Shown here: in pieces, positions 42,812 through 51,179 of the stretch
Layout: the number at the start of each line of letters is the position of its first letter
How positions within the stretch are numbered: position 1 is the first letter of the stretch
Made by a program: the position numbers and the translations under genes
Notes under the pieces: model-generated
The model's database searches: none
The model's input: the letters and a program-made list of their open reading frames with translations, nothing else
Told to the model about the DNA's origin: nothing
Assembly (NCBI RefSeq): GCF_000711235.1
Contig: NZ_JOMI01000009.1
Location: 496,001 to 560,000 of the forward strand
Length of the DNA: 64,000 bases
Reading direction: 5' to 3'
From: Prevotella sp. 10(H)
GTDB lineage: Bacteria; Bacteroidota; Bacteroidia; Bacteroidales; Dysgonomonadaceae

Positions 42812-44503
42812 ATGAAAGAGAAAATTTTTATTTACCAGGTACTTCCCAGACTATTCGGAAACAATAACAGCCTTAACAAAGAGAATGGTACACTCGAGGA
42901 AAACGGAGTGGGCAAACTCTCGGCGTTCGACAATAAAGCGCTGAAAGAGGTGAAGAAGATGGGATTTACCCATATATGGTATACCGGTGTACTCGAGCAT
43001 GCCTCAAAGACAGATTATTCAGCATATAATATACCCAAAGATAATCCCGATGTGATAAAAGGGAACGCAGGTTCACCCTATGCTATACGCGACTACTACG
43101 ATATATCGCCCGATCTGGCAGATGTCGTGGAAAACAGGATGGCCGAATTTGATGCTTTAATAGAACGCACTCACAAAAACGGGCTGAAAGCTATCATAGA
43201 TTTCGTTCCTAACCATGTGGCCCGTCAGTATTACTCGGATGCAAAGCCTGAAAAGGTGAAAGATTTCGGGGAAGATGATAAGACTGATCTGGCTTTCGAT
43301 CCGGACAATAACTTTTATTATATTCCCGGAGAGAAACTGGAGTTACAGTTCCCCGTTCAGGAGGGAGATGGCGCTTATGTTGAGTTCCCAGCCAAAGCAA
43401 CAGGCAATGATTGCTTTAACAATAAGCCGGGTATAAACGACTGGTATGAAACTATAAAACTTAACTATGGAGTGGATTATATGCATGGTAGAACAAATTG
43501 CTTTACTCCTGTGCCCGACACATGGCTGAAGATGAAAGATGTTCTCATGTACTGGATCGAAAAAGGAGTGGATGGCTTCCGTTGCGATATGGCGGAAATG
43601 GTTCCCGTCGAATTCTGGAGTTGGGTAATTCCTAAAGTAAAAGTGAAAAATAAATCACTGATATTTATTGCGGAAATATACAATCCGTCTCAATATCATA
43701 ATTATATACATTGGGGGATGTTCGATTATTTGTATGATAAGGTGGATCTTTACGATACATTGCGAGACGTTATATGCGGCAGGAAACCGACATCGGAGAT
43801 TACTTTCTCGTGGCAGCGGATAGGCGATCTGCAACCCCATATGCTTAACTTTCTTGAAAATCATGATGAGCAAAGAATTGCCTCAGACTTTTTTGCCGGG
43901 GATGCTTTCAAGGCTGTTCCGGGAATGATTGTAAGCGCTACGATGCATACAAATCCTGTAATGATTTATTTCGGACAGGAGCTGGGTGAACGGGCAATGG
44001 ATAAGGAAGGCTTCAGCGGACGGGATGGACGGACAACTATCTTCGACTATTGGTCTGTGGAATCTATACGCAACTGGAGGAATAACGGGGCTTTTAGTGC
44101 AGATAATTTGAGCGAAGAACAGATAAGGCTGCGTAAGTTTTATTTGCAGCTGATACAGATAGCTAAAGATGAAGAGTGTATAAACTCCGGCAAGTTTTTT
44201 GACCTGATGTACAGTAATTATGAGAATCCCGAATTTGATTCTACAAAGCAGTATGCATTCCTGCGTTCGGGAAAAAATGAATTCATAATGGTAATTGCAA
44301 ACTTCGCAGCAGAGGCTAAAGAAGTATGTGTCCATATTCCTGATGATGCTTTTGTATATATGGGTATTGAGCCTCAGAAGATTAAATCGGCAAAAGAATT
44401 GTTTACCAAGAAGAATATACCATTAAGTTCGCGTTGGGATAAAGGCTTATATATAAGTATGGAATCATATTCGGGAAAAATCATCAAATTTTCTATGATA
44501 TAA
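42812..44503 (+). CDS. Cytoplasmic GH13-family alpha-amylase-like enzyme
   Basis: Retaining alpha-glucan-active enzyme with the (beta/alpha)8 barrel. The start is the ATG at 42812 (MKEKIFIYQVLPRLFGNN), five bases after the patatin stop; an upstream TTG inside the patatin gene is rejected. The four conserved regions are clear: IIDFVPNHV, GFRCDMAE with nucleophile D259, FIAEIYNP with acid/base E288, and FLENHDEQR with D352. An extra stretch YHNYIHWGMFDYLYDKVDLYD follows region III. There is no signal peptide, so it should act on internal glycogen, maltodextrin or trehalose-like sugars. The subfamily is not assigned. The C-terminal beta domain ends SMESYSGKIIKFSMI. Pairing with a patatin is unusual. 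Confidence 0.9.
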   Translation: MKEKIFIYQVLPRLFGNNNSLNKENGTLEENGVGKLSAFDNKALKEVKKMGFTHIWYTGVLEHASKTDYSAYNIPKDNPDVIKGNAGSPYAIRDYYDISPDLADVVENRMAEFDALIERTHKNGLKAIIDFVPNHVARQYYSDAKPEKVKDFGEDDKTDLAFDPDNNFYYIPGEKLELQFPVQEGDGAYVEFPAKATGNDCFNNKPGINDWYETIKLNYGVDYMHGRTNCFTPVPDTWLKMKDVLMYWIEKGVDGFRCDMAEMVPVEFWSWVIPKVKVKNKSLIFIAEIYNPSQYHNYIHWGMFDYLYDKVDLYDTLRDVICGRKPTSEITFSWQRIGDLQPHMLNFLENHDEQRIASDFFAGDAFKAVPGMIVSATMHTNPVMIYFGQELGERAMDKEGFSGRDGRTTIFDYWSVESIRNWRNNGAFSADNLSEEQIRLRKFYLQLIQIAKDEECINSGKFFDLMYSNYENPEFDSTKQYAFLRSGKNEFIMVIANFAAEAKEVCVHIPDDAFVYMGIEPQKIKSAKELFTKKNIPLSSRWDKGLYISMESYSGKIIKFSMI

Positions 44504-44506
44504 CTC

Positions 44507-44535
44507 TTTGGACTGATTTGTTTTTCCTAATTTTA
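44507..44535 (+). promoter_or_regulatory. Possible promoter of prs
   Basis: TTTG (44507-44510), a 17-bp spacer, then TAATTTTA (44528-44535), one mismatch from the -7 consensus. It lies about 50 bp before the prs start. Confidence 0.4.
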
Positions 44536-44586
44536 CAGCGTCTAACAAAACAGTAACCTATAATTGTCAAAAAGTTTAACGAAAAA

Positions 44587-45525
44587 ATGGAAAGTAACGT
44601 TCCTTTCAAAATTTTCTCCGGGACAAAATCCCGTTATTTAGCTGAAAAAATCTGTGCAAGTTTAGGATGTCCTTTAGGAAAAATGAATATCGAGCGTTTC
44701 GCCGATGGCGAATTCTCCGTTTCATACGAAGAGTCGATAAGGGGATGTCAGGTGTTTCTGGTGCAATCAACATTCCCGTCTTCGGATAATCTTATGGAAT
44801 TGTTACTAATGATCGATGCGGCAAAACGGGCATCGGCTCATTCCATAATTGCAGTTATTCCTTATTTCGGCTGGGCAAGGCAAGACCGTAAGGACAAGCC
44901 GCGTGTATCTATCGGTGCAAAGCTTATTGCCGACATGCTGGCAGCAGCAGGTATCAGCCGGTTGATAACTATGGACTTACATGCCGACCAGATACAGGGA
45001 TTCTTTAATGTTCCGGTAGACCACCTTTATGCTTCTGCCATATTTGTAGATTACATTAAGTCGCTTGACCGCGAGAATCTGGTAATTGCAACACCGGATG
45101 TAGGAGGAACGAAACGTGCCAGTTCGTATGCAAAATATTTCGGCATACCTATGGTTATCTGTTATAAACTTCGCAAAAAAGCAAATGAAATATCCGAGAT
45201 GCAGATAATCGGAGATGTTTCGGGTATGGATGTACTGCTGGTAGATGATATCGTGGATACCGCAGGCACCATAACAAAAGCTGCCGACCTGATGATGGCA
45301 AGCGGTGCCAAATCGGTACGTGCAATAGCCAGCCATGCGGTGATGTCGGATCCGGCATCGCAAAGGGTAGACTTTTCAGGCCTGACCGAAATGGTATTCA
45401 CCGATAGTATTCCCTACTCTAAAAAATGTGAAAAAGTTGTTATACTTTCTGTAGCGGATGTATTTGCCAATGCTATCAGAAGAGTCCTTTCGAACGAGTC
45501 TATCAGTTCATTATACGTTTTGTAA
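44587..45525 (+). CDS. prs: Ribose-phosphate pyrophosphokinase
   Basis: Makes phosphoribosyl pyrophosphate (PRPP) from ribose 5-phosphate and ATP, the common precursor for purines, pyrimidines, NAD, histidine and tryptophan. Motifs: FADGEFSVSYEESIRG, ATP-binding GWARQDRKDKPR, MDLHADQIQGFF, the flexible-loop region DVGGTKRASSYAK, and the PRPP-binding VLLVDDIVDTAGTI. Length 312, normal. It is flanked by its own possible promoter and a good terminator, so it is probably monocistronic. Confidence 0.97.
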   Translation: MESNVPFKIFSGTKSRYLAEKICASLGCPLGKMNIERFADGEFSVSYEESIRGCQVFLVQSTFPSSDNLMELLLMIDAAKRASAHSIIAVIPYFGWARQDRKDKPRVSIGAKLIADMLAAAGISRLITMDLHADQIQGFFNVPVDHLYASAIFVDYIKSLDRENLVIATPDVGGTKRASSYAKYFGIPMVICYKLRKKANEISEMQIIGDVSGMDVLLVDDIVDTAGTITKAADLMMASGAKSVRAIASHAVMSDPASQRVDFSGLTEMVFTDSIPYSKKCEKVVILSVADVFANAIRRVLSNESISSLYVL

Positions 45526-45557
45526 GCAATTACACCCCGATTTATAAAACAAAAAAT

Positions 45558-45585
45558 AAAGAGAGATTATTTAATCTCTCTTTTT
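45558..45585 (+). terminator. Terminator of prs
   Basis: A 12-bp stem aaagagagatta/taatctctcttt with a two-base apex (the inner pairs probably open), followed by Ts. It is 33 bp after the prs stop. Confidence 0.75.
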
Positions 45586-45611
45586 GTATGTCCTAAAAAG
45601 AGAAAAGCAAA

Positions 45612-45643
45612 TTTGTATATATCATCAAATAAAGATACTTTTG
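45612..45643 (+). promoter_or_regulatory. Promoter of psd-pssA
   Basis: TTTG (45612-45615), exactly 20 bp, then TACTTTTG (45636-45643). This is a full match to the Bacteroidetes consensus on both boxes and the clearest promoter in the window. It lies 36 bp before the psd ATG. Confidence 0.8.
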
Positions 45644-45678
45644 CATGTTACAACGAATTTGTTTTATAAAATACAATA

Positions 45679-46341
45679 ATGAAAGTTCATCACGAAGGAC
45701 GCGGCGTTTTAACGACATACCTCATTATATTAGTCATCCTGAATGGAGCACTATGGTATTTTTTTCATCTGCCCGTTCTGTCCTATATTGTAGGTGCAGC
45801 ATCTTTGATCCTCTTTCTGATAGTATTGAATTTTTACAGAAGCCCATACCGCCAGTTTGAAGGAGATACAGACGGCATAGTCGTTGCTTCGGCTGATGGC
45901 AAGATCGTTGCTATTGAAGAAGTATATGAGAGTGAATATTTTAAGGATAAGCGAATTGTTATTTCTATATTCATGTCTCCTTTCAATGTGCATGCCAACT
46001 GGTATCCTATTAATGGTAAGGTGTTGATGTCGAAACACCACGACGGACGTTTTATGGCTGCTTATCTGCCCAAATCGAGCACCGAAAACGAACGTTCTAC
46101 AGTGGTGATGGAAACTGAGGATGGTAAGCATCAGATATTATTAAGGCAGGTGGCAGGAGCCATGGCCCGGCGTATTGTTACATACGCCCAAGTGGGAGAG
46201 ACTGCCCATATCGACGAGCATCTGGGTTTTATTAAACTCGGGTCGCGTGTCGATGTATATCTCCCTGTAGGAACTGAAGTATTGGTGGAGATGGATCAGA
46301 AGGTGACAGGTAATCAGACTGTTATCGCCAAATTCAAATAA
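45679..46341 (+). CDS. psd: Phosphatidylserine decarboxylase (short type)
   Basis: Inner-membrane enzyme that decarboxylates phosphatidylserine to phosphatidylethanolamine using a pyruvoyl group made by self-cleavage. The cleavage site is the GS of FIKLGSRVDVYLP (G188/S189), the variant found in the short 210-230 residue class. Two hydrophobic segments near the N-terminus (about 12-52) anchor it. SIFMSPFNVHANWYPINGKV contains the conserved catalytic histidine region. pssA follows after 7 bp, so substrate-forming and substrate-using enzymes are made together. Confidence 0.94.
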   Translation: MKVHHEGRGVLTTYLIILVILNGALWYFFHLPVLSYIVGAASLILFLIVLNFYRSPYRQFEGDTDGIVVASADGKIVAIEEVYESEYFKDKRIVISIFMSPFNVHANWYPINGKVLMSKHHDGRFMAAYLPKSSTENERSTVVMETEDGKHQILLRQVAGAMARRIVTYAQVGETAHIDEHLGFIKLGSRVDVYLPVGTEVLVEMDQKVTGNQTVIAKFK

Positions 46342-46348
46342 TTGAGAC

Positions 46349-47056
46349 ATGAAAAGACATATACCTAACGTATTTACTTCTTTCAATCTTTTTTCGGGCT
46401 GTATAGCTACAGTAATGGCTTTTCAGGGTGAATATACATGGGTTGTAGTATGGGTTGTTATTGCTGCCTTTTTCGACTTTTGTGACGGTTTCTCGGCTCG
46501 TTTACTCAAGGCTTATTCGCCAATGGGAAAAGAACTGGATTCATTGGCCGACATGGTAAGTTTCGGTGTGGCCCCGAGCATGATCGTATTCCATTTTTTA
46601 TCAGCAAATGTGATTCGTATATCTCAAAACCCTGTTATTACTGAATATTTGCCGTATATAGCATTCTTACTGGCTGTATTTTCTGCATTGAGATTAGCTA
46701 AATTCAATATAGATACCCGTCAGTCCGAGTCATTTATCGGGCTCAATACGCCTGCAAACGCTATGTTCTGGATAAGTTTTTGCTACGGGTTGGTACATGA
46801 GGCTCCGATGATTACTCCGGTTTTAGTATACACAGTATTAGCAGCCATTCTGGTATTTTCTTCCCTTATGGTATCGGAAATACCAATGTTCTCATTGAAA
46901 GTAAAGCATATTAAATTTAAGGGGAATGAGTACCGCTATTTCCTTGTAATATTCATGGTCGGACTAGTTGCATATATAGGTATACTCGGTATTGCCGGCG
47001 GTATATTGCTATATATTGCTCTTTCGATAATAACCAGCCGTAATCAGTCTGCCTGA
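46349..47056 (+). CDS. pssA: CDP-diacylglycerol--serine O-phosphatidyltransferase
   Basis: Integral membrane enzyme that makes phosphatidylserine from CDP-diacylglycerol and serine. The CDP-alcohol phosphotransferase motif DG-x2-AR-x8-G-x3-D-x3-D is intact in CDGFSARLLKAY to DSLAD (about residues 48-70). Six or so hydrophobic helices span the 235 residues, starting IPNVFTSFNLFSGCIATVMAF. It is the second gene of the psd-pssA operon. The downstream 60 bp contain no obvious terminator before the tRNA promoter. Confidence 0.95.
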   Translation: MKRHIPNVFTSFNLFSGCIATVMAFQGEYTWVVVWVVIAAFFDFCDGFSARLLKAYSPMGKELDSLADMVSFGVAPSMIVFHFLSANVIRISQNPVITEYLPYIAFLLAVFSALRLAKFNIDTRQSESFIGLNTPANAMFWISFCYGLVHEAPMITPVLVYTVLAAILVFSSLMVSEIPMFSLKVKHIKFKGNEYRYFLVIFMVGLVAYIGILGIAGGILLYIALSIITSRNQSA

Positions 47057-47112
47057 ATTGCATGCAGTTACGGTACTGGCCTACATTTTTCGAACTATTT
47101 TTCGTGCAAATG

Positions 47113-47144
47113 TTTGCTGGTTTCAGCAAAAAGCAGTAATATTG
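47113..47144 (+). promoter_or_regulatory. Promoter of tRNA-Met
   Basis: TTTG (47113-47116), a 20-bp spacer, then TAATATTG (47137-47144), one mismatch from the -7 consensus. It lies 32 bp before the tRNA. Confidence 0.65.
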
Positions 47145-47175
47145 CATCCGATTTCGGGTTAACCACCGAAAATCA

Positions 47176-47249
47176 GGTCCTATAGCTCAGTTGGTTAGAG
47201 CATCTGACTCATAATCAGGGGGTCCCTGGTTCAAGCCCAGGTGGGACCA
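47176..47249 (+). tRNA. tRNA with anticodon CAT (elongator Met; Ile-CAT not excluded)
   Basis: A 74-nt cloverleaf: acceptor GGTCCTA/TGGGACC (one T-G pair), D-arm GCTC/GAGC, anticodon stem TCTGA/TCAGG-type pairing with loop CTCATAA (anticodon CAT), and T-arm CCTGG-TTCAAGC-CCAGG. CCA is not encoded. It lacks the unpaired first acceptor position expected of an initiator. A lysidine-modified Ile tRNA would carry the same anticodon. Confidence 0.92.
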
Positions 47250-47258
47250 CTTACAATC

Positions 47259-47290
47259 AAAGAGTTACAATATATGTTGTAACTCTTTTT
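47259..47290 (+). terminator. Terminator of tRNA-Met
   Basis: A 12-bp perfect stem (47259-47270 with 47277-47288) and six-base loop followed by Ts, 9 bp after the tRNA. Confidence 0.8.
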
Positions 47291-47310
47291 CTATTTATGT
47301 TAGGGGATAA

Positions 47311-47439
47311 TATAGTCTACTGAATGGCTGTACCCAAAGGAATGTCTATAACCTATTCAATAAACAGTCGGGAGAATATACACCGATGAAAATCAAAACG
47401 GAAGGTACTCCGTTCCGTTTATTGTCTTTTGAGGACTAA
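47311..47439 (+). pseudogene. Possible 3' remnant of a lost gene
   Basis: The 254 bp between the tRNA terminator and the S46 gene hold a frame open for 42 codons that ends in TAA at 47437-47439, 10 bp before an intrinsic terminator in the same direction. The text reads like ordinary protein (NLFNKQSGEYTPMKIKTEG) but matches nothing I know. The only in-frame ATG is at 47386 and would give 17 residues. A decayed gene end with its old terminator is the best guess. Confidence 0.25.
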
Positions 47440-47449
47440 CGAATAATAG

Positions 47450-47481
47450 AAACGAGATGCTTAAAGTTTCTCGTTTTTTAT
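47450..47481 (+). terminator. Orphan intrinsic terminator
   Basis: Stem aaacgaga/tctcgttt (47450-47457 with 47469-47476) followed by six Ts on the plus strand. No intact plus-strand gene precedes it after the tRNA terminator. The opposite strand lacks a T-run, so it does not serve the S46 gene. Confidence 0.6.
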
Positions 47482-47544
47482 ATATAAGTTTTCTTGTTAG
47501 ATAACTACTCTCTGTCTGACATAATGTAGAATACAATTACTAAA

Positions 47545-49641
47545 CTATTTTTTCAGCGTCATCTCGTTGATTAAATATCCGGCACCGCAAACTTTTTCTG
47601 TTACAAAAAGGATATAGCGGATATCCAGACCTATATTGCGGCATATGCTAGGGTCGAATTCGATATCGCTCATGGTGCTTGTCCATGTACGGTCGAAATT
47701 AAGGCCGATTAATTCACCTTTTCCATTCAGTACGGGACTACCGCTGTTTCCACCACTGGTATGATTACTGGCTAGGAAACAAACCGGAATTGTACCGTTC
47801 GTTTCCCATCTTCCATAATCTGCAGCAGAATGAACATCCCGTAGCTTCTGCGGAATATTGAAATCGTAATCTTCAGGATTATCTTTAGCGATAATTCCTT
47901 CTAATGTAGTTACCGGTACATACCATACTCCATCTTCCGGTGAATAGCCGCTTACCGAACCATAAGCAACTCTTAAAGTATGATTGGCATCGGGGAAGAA
48001 GGCCCGGTTTGTCTTTTTTTCGGCATCGTATTCCTGCTGTCCACGAACGAATACTTTCTGAAGTGATTCTATATTTGCATTGTATGTTTCTAAATAGTTC
48101 AGGACTTTATTTCTGTACATATCTCTGAATGCCGAATATAACTTTACTGCCGGATCTTCAATAAAATTGTAGCCTTTATTTATTCCCGCTTTCAGATTCT
48201 CTTCGGAAACGAATAAAGAATTCTCGAAAAGGGAATCAATATATTTATTAACTCCTCCCGCATCCGATATATTTTTGTTTACCTCAACCGGAATAAATTC
48301 TTTCGGCACATTGTTCATATATTCAGCCAATACCTTTTTGGCTATTCTTATATCGATTTCCGGATAATAATCTTTATAGAATCCGGTTAACGCTGCAGGA
48401 ACTGTATCAGTTGTGTTACTTGACCATTTGCCGGCCAGTTCTACAGCCTTTATGAGTTCTATTGCCCTGATTGCCTCATTATAATAATCACGTACAAGTG
48501 CATAATCATGGATCAAATCGTACTGATTCTTAAGGTCGGAGATTACATCTTTATACTCTGCTTTTCCTTGTGCCCACTCGTTAAAAGACATTTCATAAGC
48601 CCTTTTCTTATCTATGGTATTCAGTCGGTGCAGCCCAAGGCTTTCTCCCTGCCACTTTTTCCAAGCATTCGCAATATTAGCCTCCTTATAGGCATAGGCG
48701 ATTCTTATTGCAGGATCAGATTTGCGGGCTTTTTGTATCTCTTCCAGCCGCATAGTTCTCAGTTTTATCTTTGCAGGGTTCGAATAATTGAGAATATCAT
48801 CTACTCCTTCCGAAAAAAGATATTGCTGTGTACGCGCCGGGTAACCGTATATCATAGTGAAGTCACCCTCATTTATACCTTTGGTGGCTATATTGAAATA
48901 TTTCTTTGGCCTGTATGGAACATTGTCTTTGGAATATGGTGCCGGCTTGTTGTCCTTTCCTGCATATACCCGGAAATACATAAAGTCTCCGGTATGACGC
49001 GGCCACATCCAGTTGTCCGTTTCCCCGCCGAACTTTCCGATAGAAGAAGGTGGTGCGCCGACTATACGCACATCTTTAAAGACTTCGTATATATAAACAT
49101 AATACTGATTGCTGTAATAGATCGGTTTTACCTCTGCCATATAATCGGTTCCTTCTACAGATTCTTTTATTATCTTCTCTATATTGTCCTGCTTGATTCT
49201 TTCCGTATCGGTTGCATTCTGTCCATTCGTTCCGGCAAGTATTTTATCCGTGACGTCTTCCATGCGTATCAGAAATTTTGCTTCCAGCCCCGGATTTGGC
49301 AATTCTTCATCCCTGTTCTTTGCCCAGAATCCGTCTTTAAGGTAGTCATGTGTTACCGAGCTGTGTTTTTGCAGTTGAGAGAATCCGCAGTGATGATTGG
49401 TAAGCATGAGTCCGTCAGGTGATATCATTCCTCCCGTACATCCCCCACCGAATATTACAACTGCATCTTTGTAAGATGGCTTTTTCGTATTGTAGATATC
49501 ATCTGCAGAAAGAGAAGAACCTTTCGATTTCATATCTTTTATGCGTTCCCCTATCATGGACGGTACCCACATACCTCCCTGAGCCGAAGAATAAATGTAA
49601 GGAAACAATATGCATGCAATAATGAGAGTGATTTTTTTCAT
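47545..49641 (-). CDS. dpp11: S46-family dipeptidyl-peptidase, predicted DPP11 (acidic P1 specificity)
   Basis: Periplasmic chymotrypsin-like exopeptidase that removes dipeptides for uptake. Signal peptide ends YSSAQ (residue 21). Catalytic elements: histidine in LTNHHCGF (H84), aspartate region GETDNWMWPRHTGDF, and serine S633 in GGNSGSP. In the Porphyromonas enzymes the residue 18 positions after the catalytic serine sets specificity: Arg in DPP11 (Asp/Glu) and Gly in DPP7 (hydrophobic). Here that position is R651 (FDRTW), pointing to DPP11. Length 698 fits S46. The gene stands alone. Such enzymes serve bacteria that feed on peptides. Confidence 0.93.
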   Translation of the reverse strand: MKKITLIIACILFPYIYSSAQGGMWVPSMIGERIKDMKSKGSSLSADDIYNTKKPSYKDAVVIFGGGCTGGMISPDGLMLTNHHCGFSQLQKHSSVTHDYLKDGFWAKNRDEELPNPGLEAKFLIRMEDVTDKILAGTNGQNATDTERIKQDNIEKIIKESVEGTDYMAEVKPIYYSNQYYVYIYEVFKDVRIVGAPPSSIGKFGGETDNWMWPRHTGDFMYFRVYAGKDNKPAPYSKDNVPYRPKKYFNIATKGINEGDFTMIYGYPARTQQYLFSEGVDDILNYSNPAKIKLRTMRLEEIQKARKSDPAIRIAYAYKEANIANAWKKWQGESLGLHRLNTIDKKRAYEMSFNEWAQGKAEYKDVISDLKNQYDLIHDYALVRDYYNEAIRAIELIKAVELAGKWSSNTTDTVPAALTGFYKDYYPEIDIRIAKKVLAEYMNNVPKEFIPVEVNKNISDAGGVNKYIDSLFENSLFVSEENLKAGINKGYNFIEDPAVKLYSAFRDMYRNKVLNYLETYNANIESLQKVFVRGQQEYDAEKKTNRAFFPDANHTLRVAYGSVSGYSPEDGVWYVPVTTLEGIIAKDNPEDYDFNIPQKLRDVHSAADYGRWETNGTIPVCFLASNHTSGGNSGSPVLNGKGELIGLNFDRTWTSTMSDIEFDPSICRNIGLDIRYILFVTEKVCGAGYLINEMTLKK

Positions 49642-49839
49642 AGTAGAAAGTATATTGAATAATTATTTAATGCTAAATTATAAATTTTAAGTCATAATAT
49701 TCTATGTACAGTTTATAAGTTTTTATCAGGATAAAGGGAGTTCCTCTATTTTTAAGTAAACATGCAGAGGATAATAACTTTTCAGATTTTTTGCGCTAGG
49801 ATTCGAAGTCTCATAATCGGCTGAAAGTAAGCTCAAATG

Positions 49840-49870
49840 AAAGGGTTACAATTTAAATTGCAACCCTTTT
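49840..49870 (-). terminator. Hairpin after the manganese catalase gene
   Basis: Inverted repeat aaagggtt-acaattt/aaatt-gcaacccttt with one mismatch, 12 bp past the catalase stop, followed by TTTCATTT on the minus strand. Confidence 0.55.
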
Positions 49871-49881
49871 CTGATTATATA

Positions 49882-50826
49882 TTATTTTTTCTTTTTCTTA
49901 AATTGTGTCCATTGCTGGTCTTTTTCCGGATTCGCTTCTCTGACTTTCGTACTACGTTCCTCACTGAGTTTTTTATCCAGATCTTCAATAGATTTGTCTG
50001 TCCGGTCTGTTCCTTTAGGCTCCAAGTCTAATAAACCGTTCGTTTCATCTGCTTGTTTCACAGCATCATCACACACCTGCCATTCTTCTTTGAGCTGAGT
50101 ACTCATACCTTCTTTCCATGGGCCGTTATACTTATCGCCTTTCGACATATTATAATGAGTATTGCTATATTTTTGATTTCCTTGCAATATTCCCGGAGGG
50201 AAATTCGGTTCAATAGTTTGCAATGCGGCTTCGAACTGTTGGTAATGAGTAATCTCCCGGGTCATCAGAAATCCTAGTGTTTTCTTTACCCACGGGTCAT
50301 CTGTGTATTTGAATAAATATTCATATACGATTTTAGCTCTTGATTCAGATGCAATATTAGATCTCATATCTACTGTAGGGTCGGAATTGGCACTTATATA
50401 TGCTGCGGTCCAAGGATTGCCGTTGCTGTCGGATAAGATTACACTTCCTGCCGAGATAATTCCGAATTGAGGATTAACCAGGGCTTCATGGATAAATTCT
50501 TCCTTGGCGGCTTTTCCATTCATAACGCCGTTATATTCGGCATTCTCATGCATATCTTTCATCTCGCCATTGATACCGGTAAGTAACATTTGTATGGTAG
50601 CGCCCACCATTTCCAAGTGTCCGAGCTCTTCTGCTGCAATGTCCATTAACATATCATAGATTTCCGGATACGTATTCTTACAGGAATAAGCCTGAACAAA
50701 ATATTGCATTGCTGCTGATAATTCTCCATTCGCTCCTCCGAATTGTTCGAGCATAAGACGGGCAAACCGTGGATCTGGTTTTGATACACGTACATTAAAT
50801 TGGGTTTCTTTTACATGATAAAACAT
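49882..50826 (-). CDS. Manganese (non-haem) catalase
   Basis: Splits hydrogen peroxide into water and oxygen at a di-manganese centre in a four-helix bundle. The ligand motifs are present: E35 in GANGELSAAM, E67 and H70 in AAEELGHLE, and the second ExxH in MTREITHYQQFEAAL. The opening MFYHVKETQFNVRVSKPDPRFA is typical. The C-terminal tail is Lys/Glu-rich and ends KKKKK, which is low complexity and may be disordered. Length 314, normal. It is transcribed alone, with an 8-bp dyad symmetry element 54 bp upstream that may be an operator. It gives an anaerobe or microaerophile peroxide protection without haem. Confidence 0.95.
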   Translation of the reverse strand: MFYHVKETQFNVRVSKPDPRFARLMLEQFGGANGELSAAMQYFVQAYSCKNTYPEIYDMLMDIAAEELGHLEMVGATIQMLLTGINGEMKDMHENAEYNGVMNGKAAKEEFIHEALVNPQFGIISAGSVILSDSNGNPWTAAYISANSDPTVDMRSNIASESRAKIVYEYLFKYTDDPWVKKTLGFLMTREITHYQQFEAALQTIEPNFPPGILQGNQKYSNTHYNMSKGDKYNGPWKEGMSTQLKEEWQVCDDAVKQADETNGLLDLEPKGTDRTDKSIEDLDKKLSEERSTKVREANPEKDQQWTQFKKKKK

Positions 50827-50879
50827 AATACTAATCTTTTTAGTTGAAAATTGGTTGCATAACCCGATAAATATTTATG

Positions 50880-50899
50880 TTCTGATAATACTATCAGAA
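50880..50899. promoter_or_regulatory. Dyad-symmetry element upstream of the manganese catalase
   Basis: ttctgata-atac-tatcagaa: perfect 8-bp arms and a 4-bp centre, 54 bp before the catalase start and 280 bp before the sigma gene. The size suits a dimeric repressor or activator. The 353-bp gap between the two genes holds nothing else except the -7 box at 51136. Confidence 0.4.
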
Positions 50900-51135
50900 T
50901 TACAATCTGCAGGTTATACTTTATTTTTATAATTAATAGAACAAATCTATTATATGATTAGTTTTGTCTTGACATAATAAATGTCGAGGATTTTATAAAT
51001 TATTTTTTATTAGATTTCCATAATTTCTTGCACGAAATACAGTTTTATAATTATAATTGTATCTATAACTTTAAATTTATTATTGTAAAAATCATTTAAA
51101 CTTCTCTTTAAAGATTCATCCTCTAAAACTTGTTT

Positions 51136-51143
51136 TATCTTTG
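51136..51143 (+). promoter_or_regulatory. -7 promoter element (TATCTTTG) of the sigma-factor gene
   Basis: Exact match to TAnnTTTG, 36 bp before the ATG of the sigma gene. No good -33 box at the normal distance. Confidence 0.5.
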
Positions 51144-51179
51144 ATGCATCATGATCGCCGTTTTGTTAAATAATTCTTT

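Noticed and set aside
48508-49422. A 304-codon plus-strand frame opposite the S46 peptidase gene
   Set aside because: Its translation is hydrophobic nonsense rich in Ile, Phe and Cys, and it lies wholly antisense to a gene with clear catalytic motifs.
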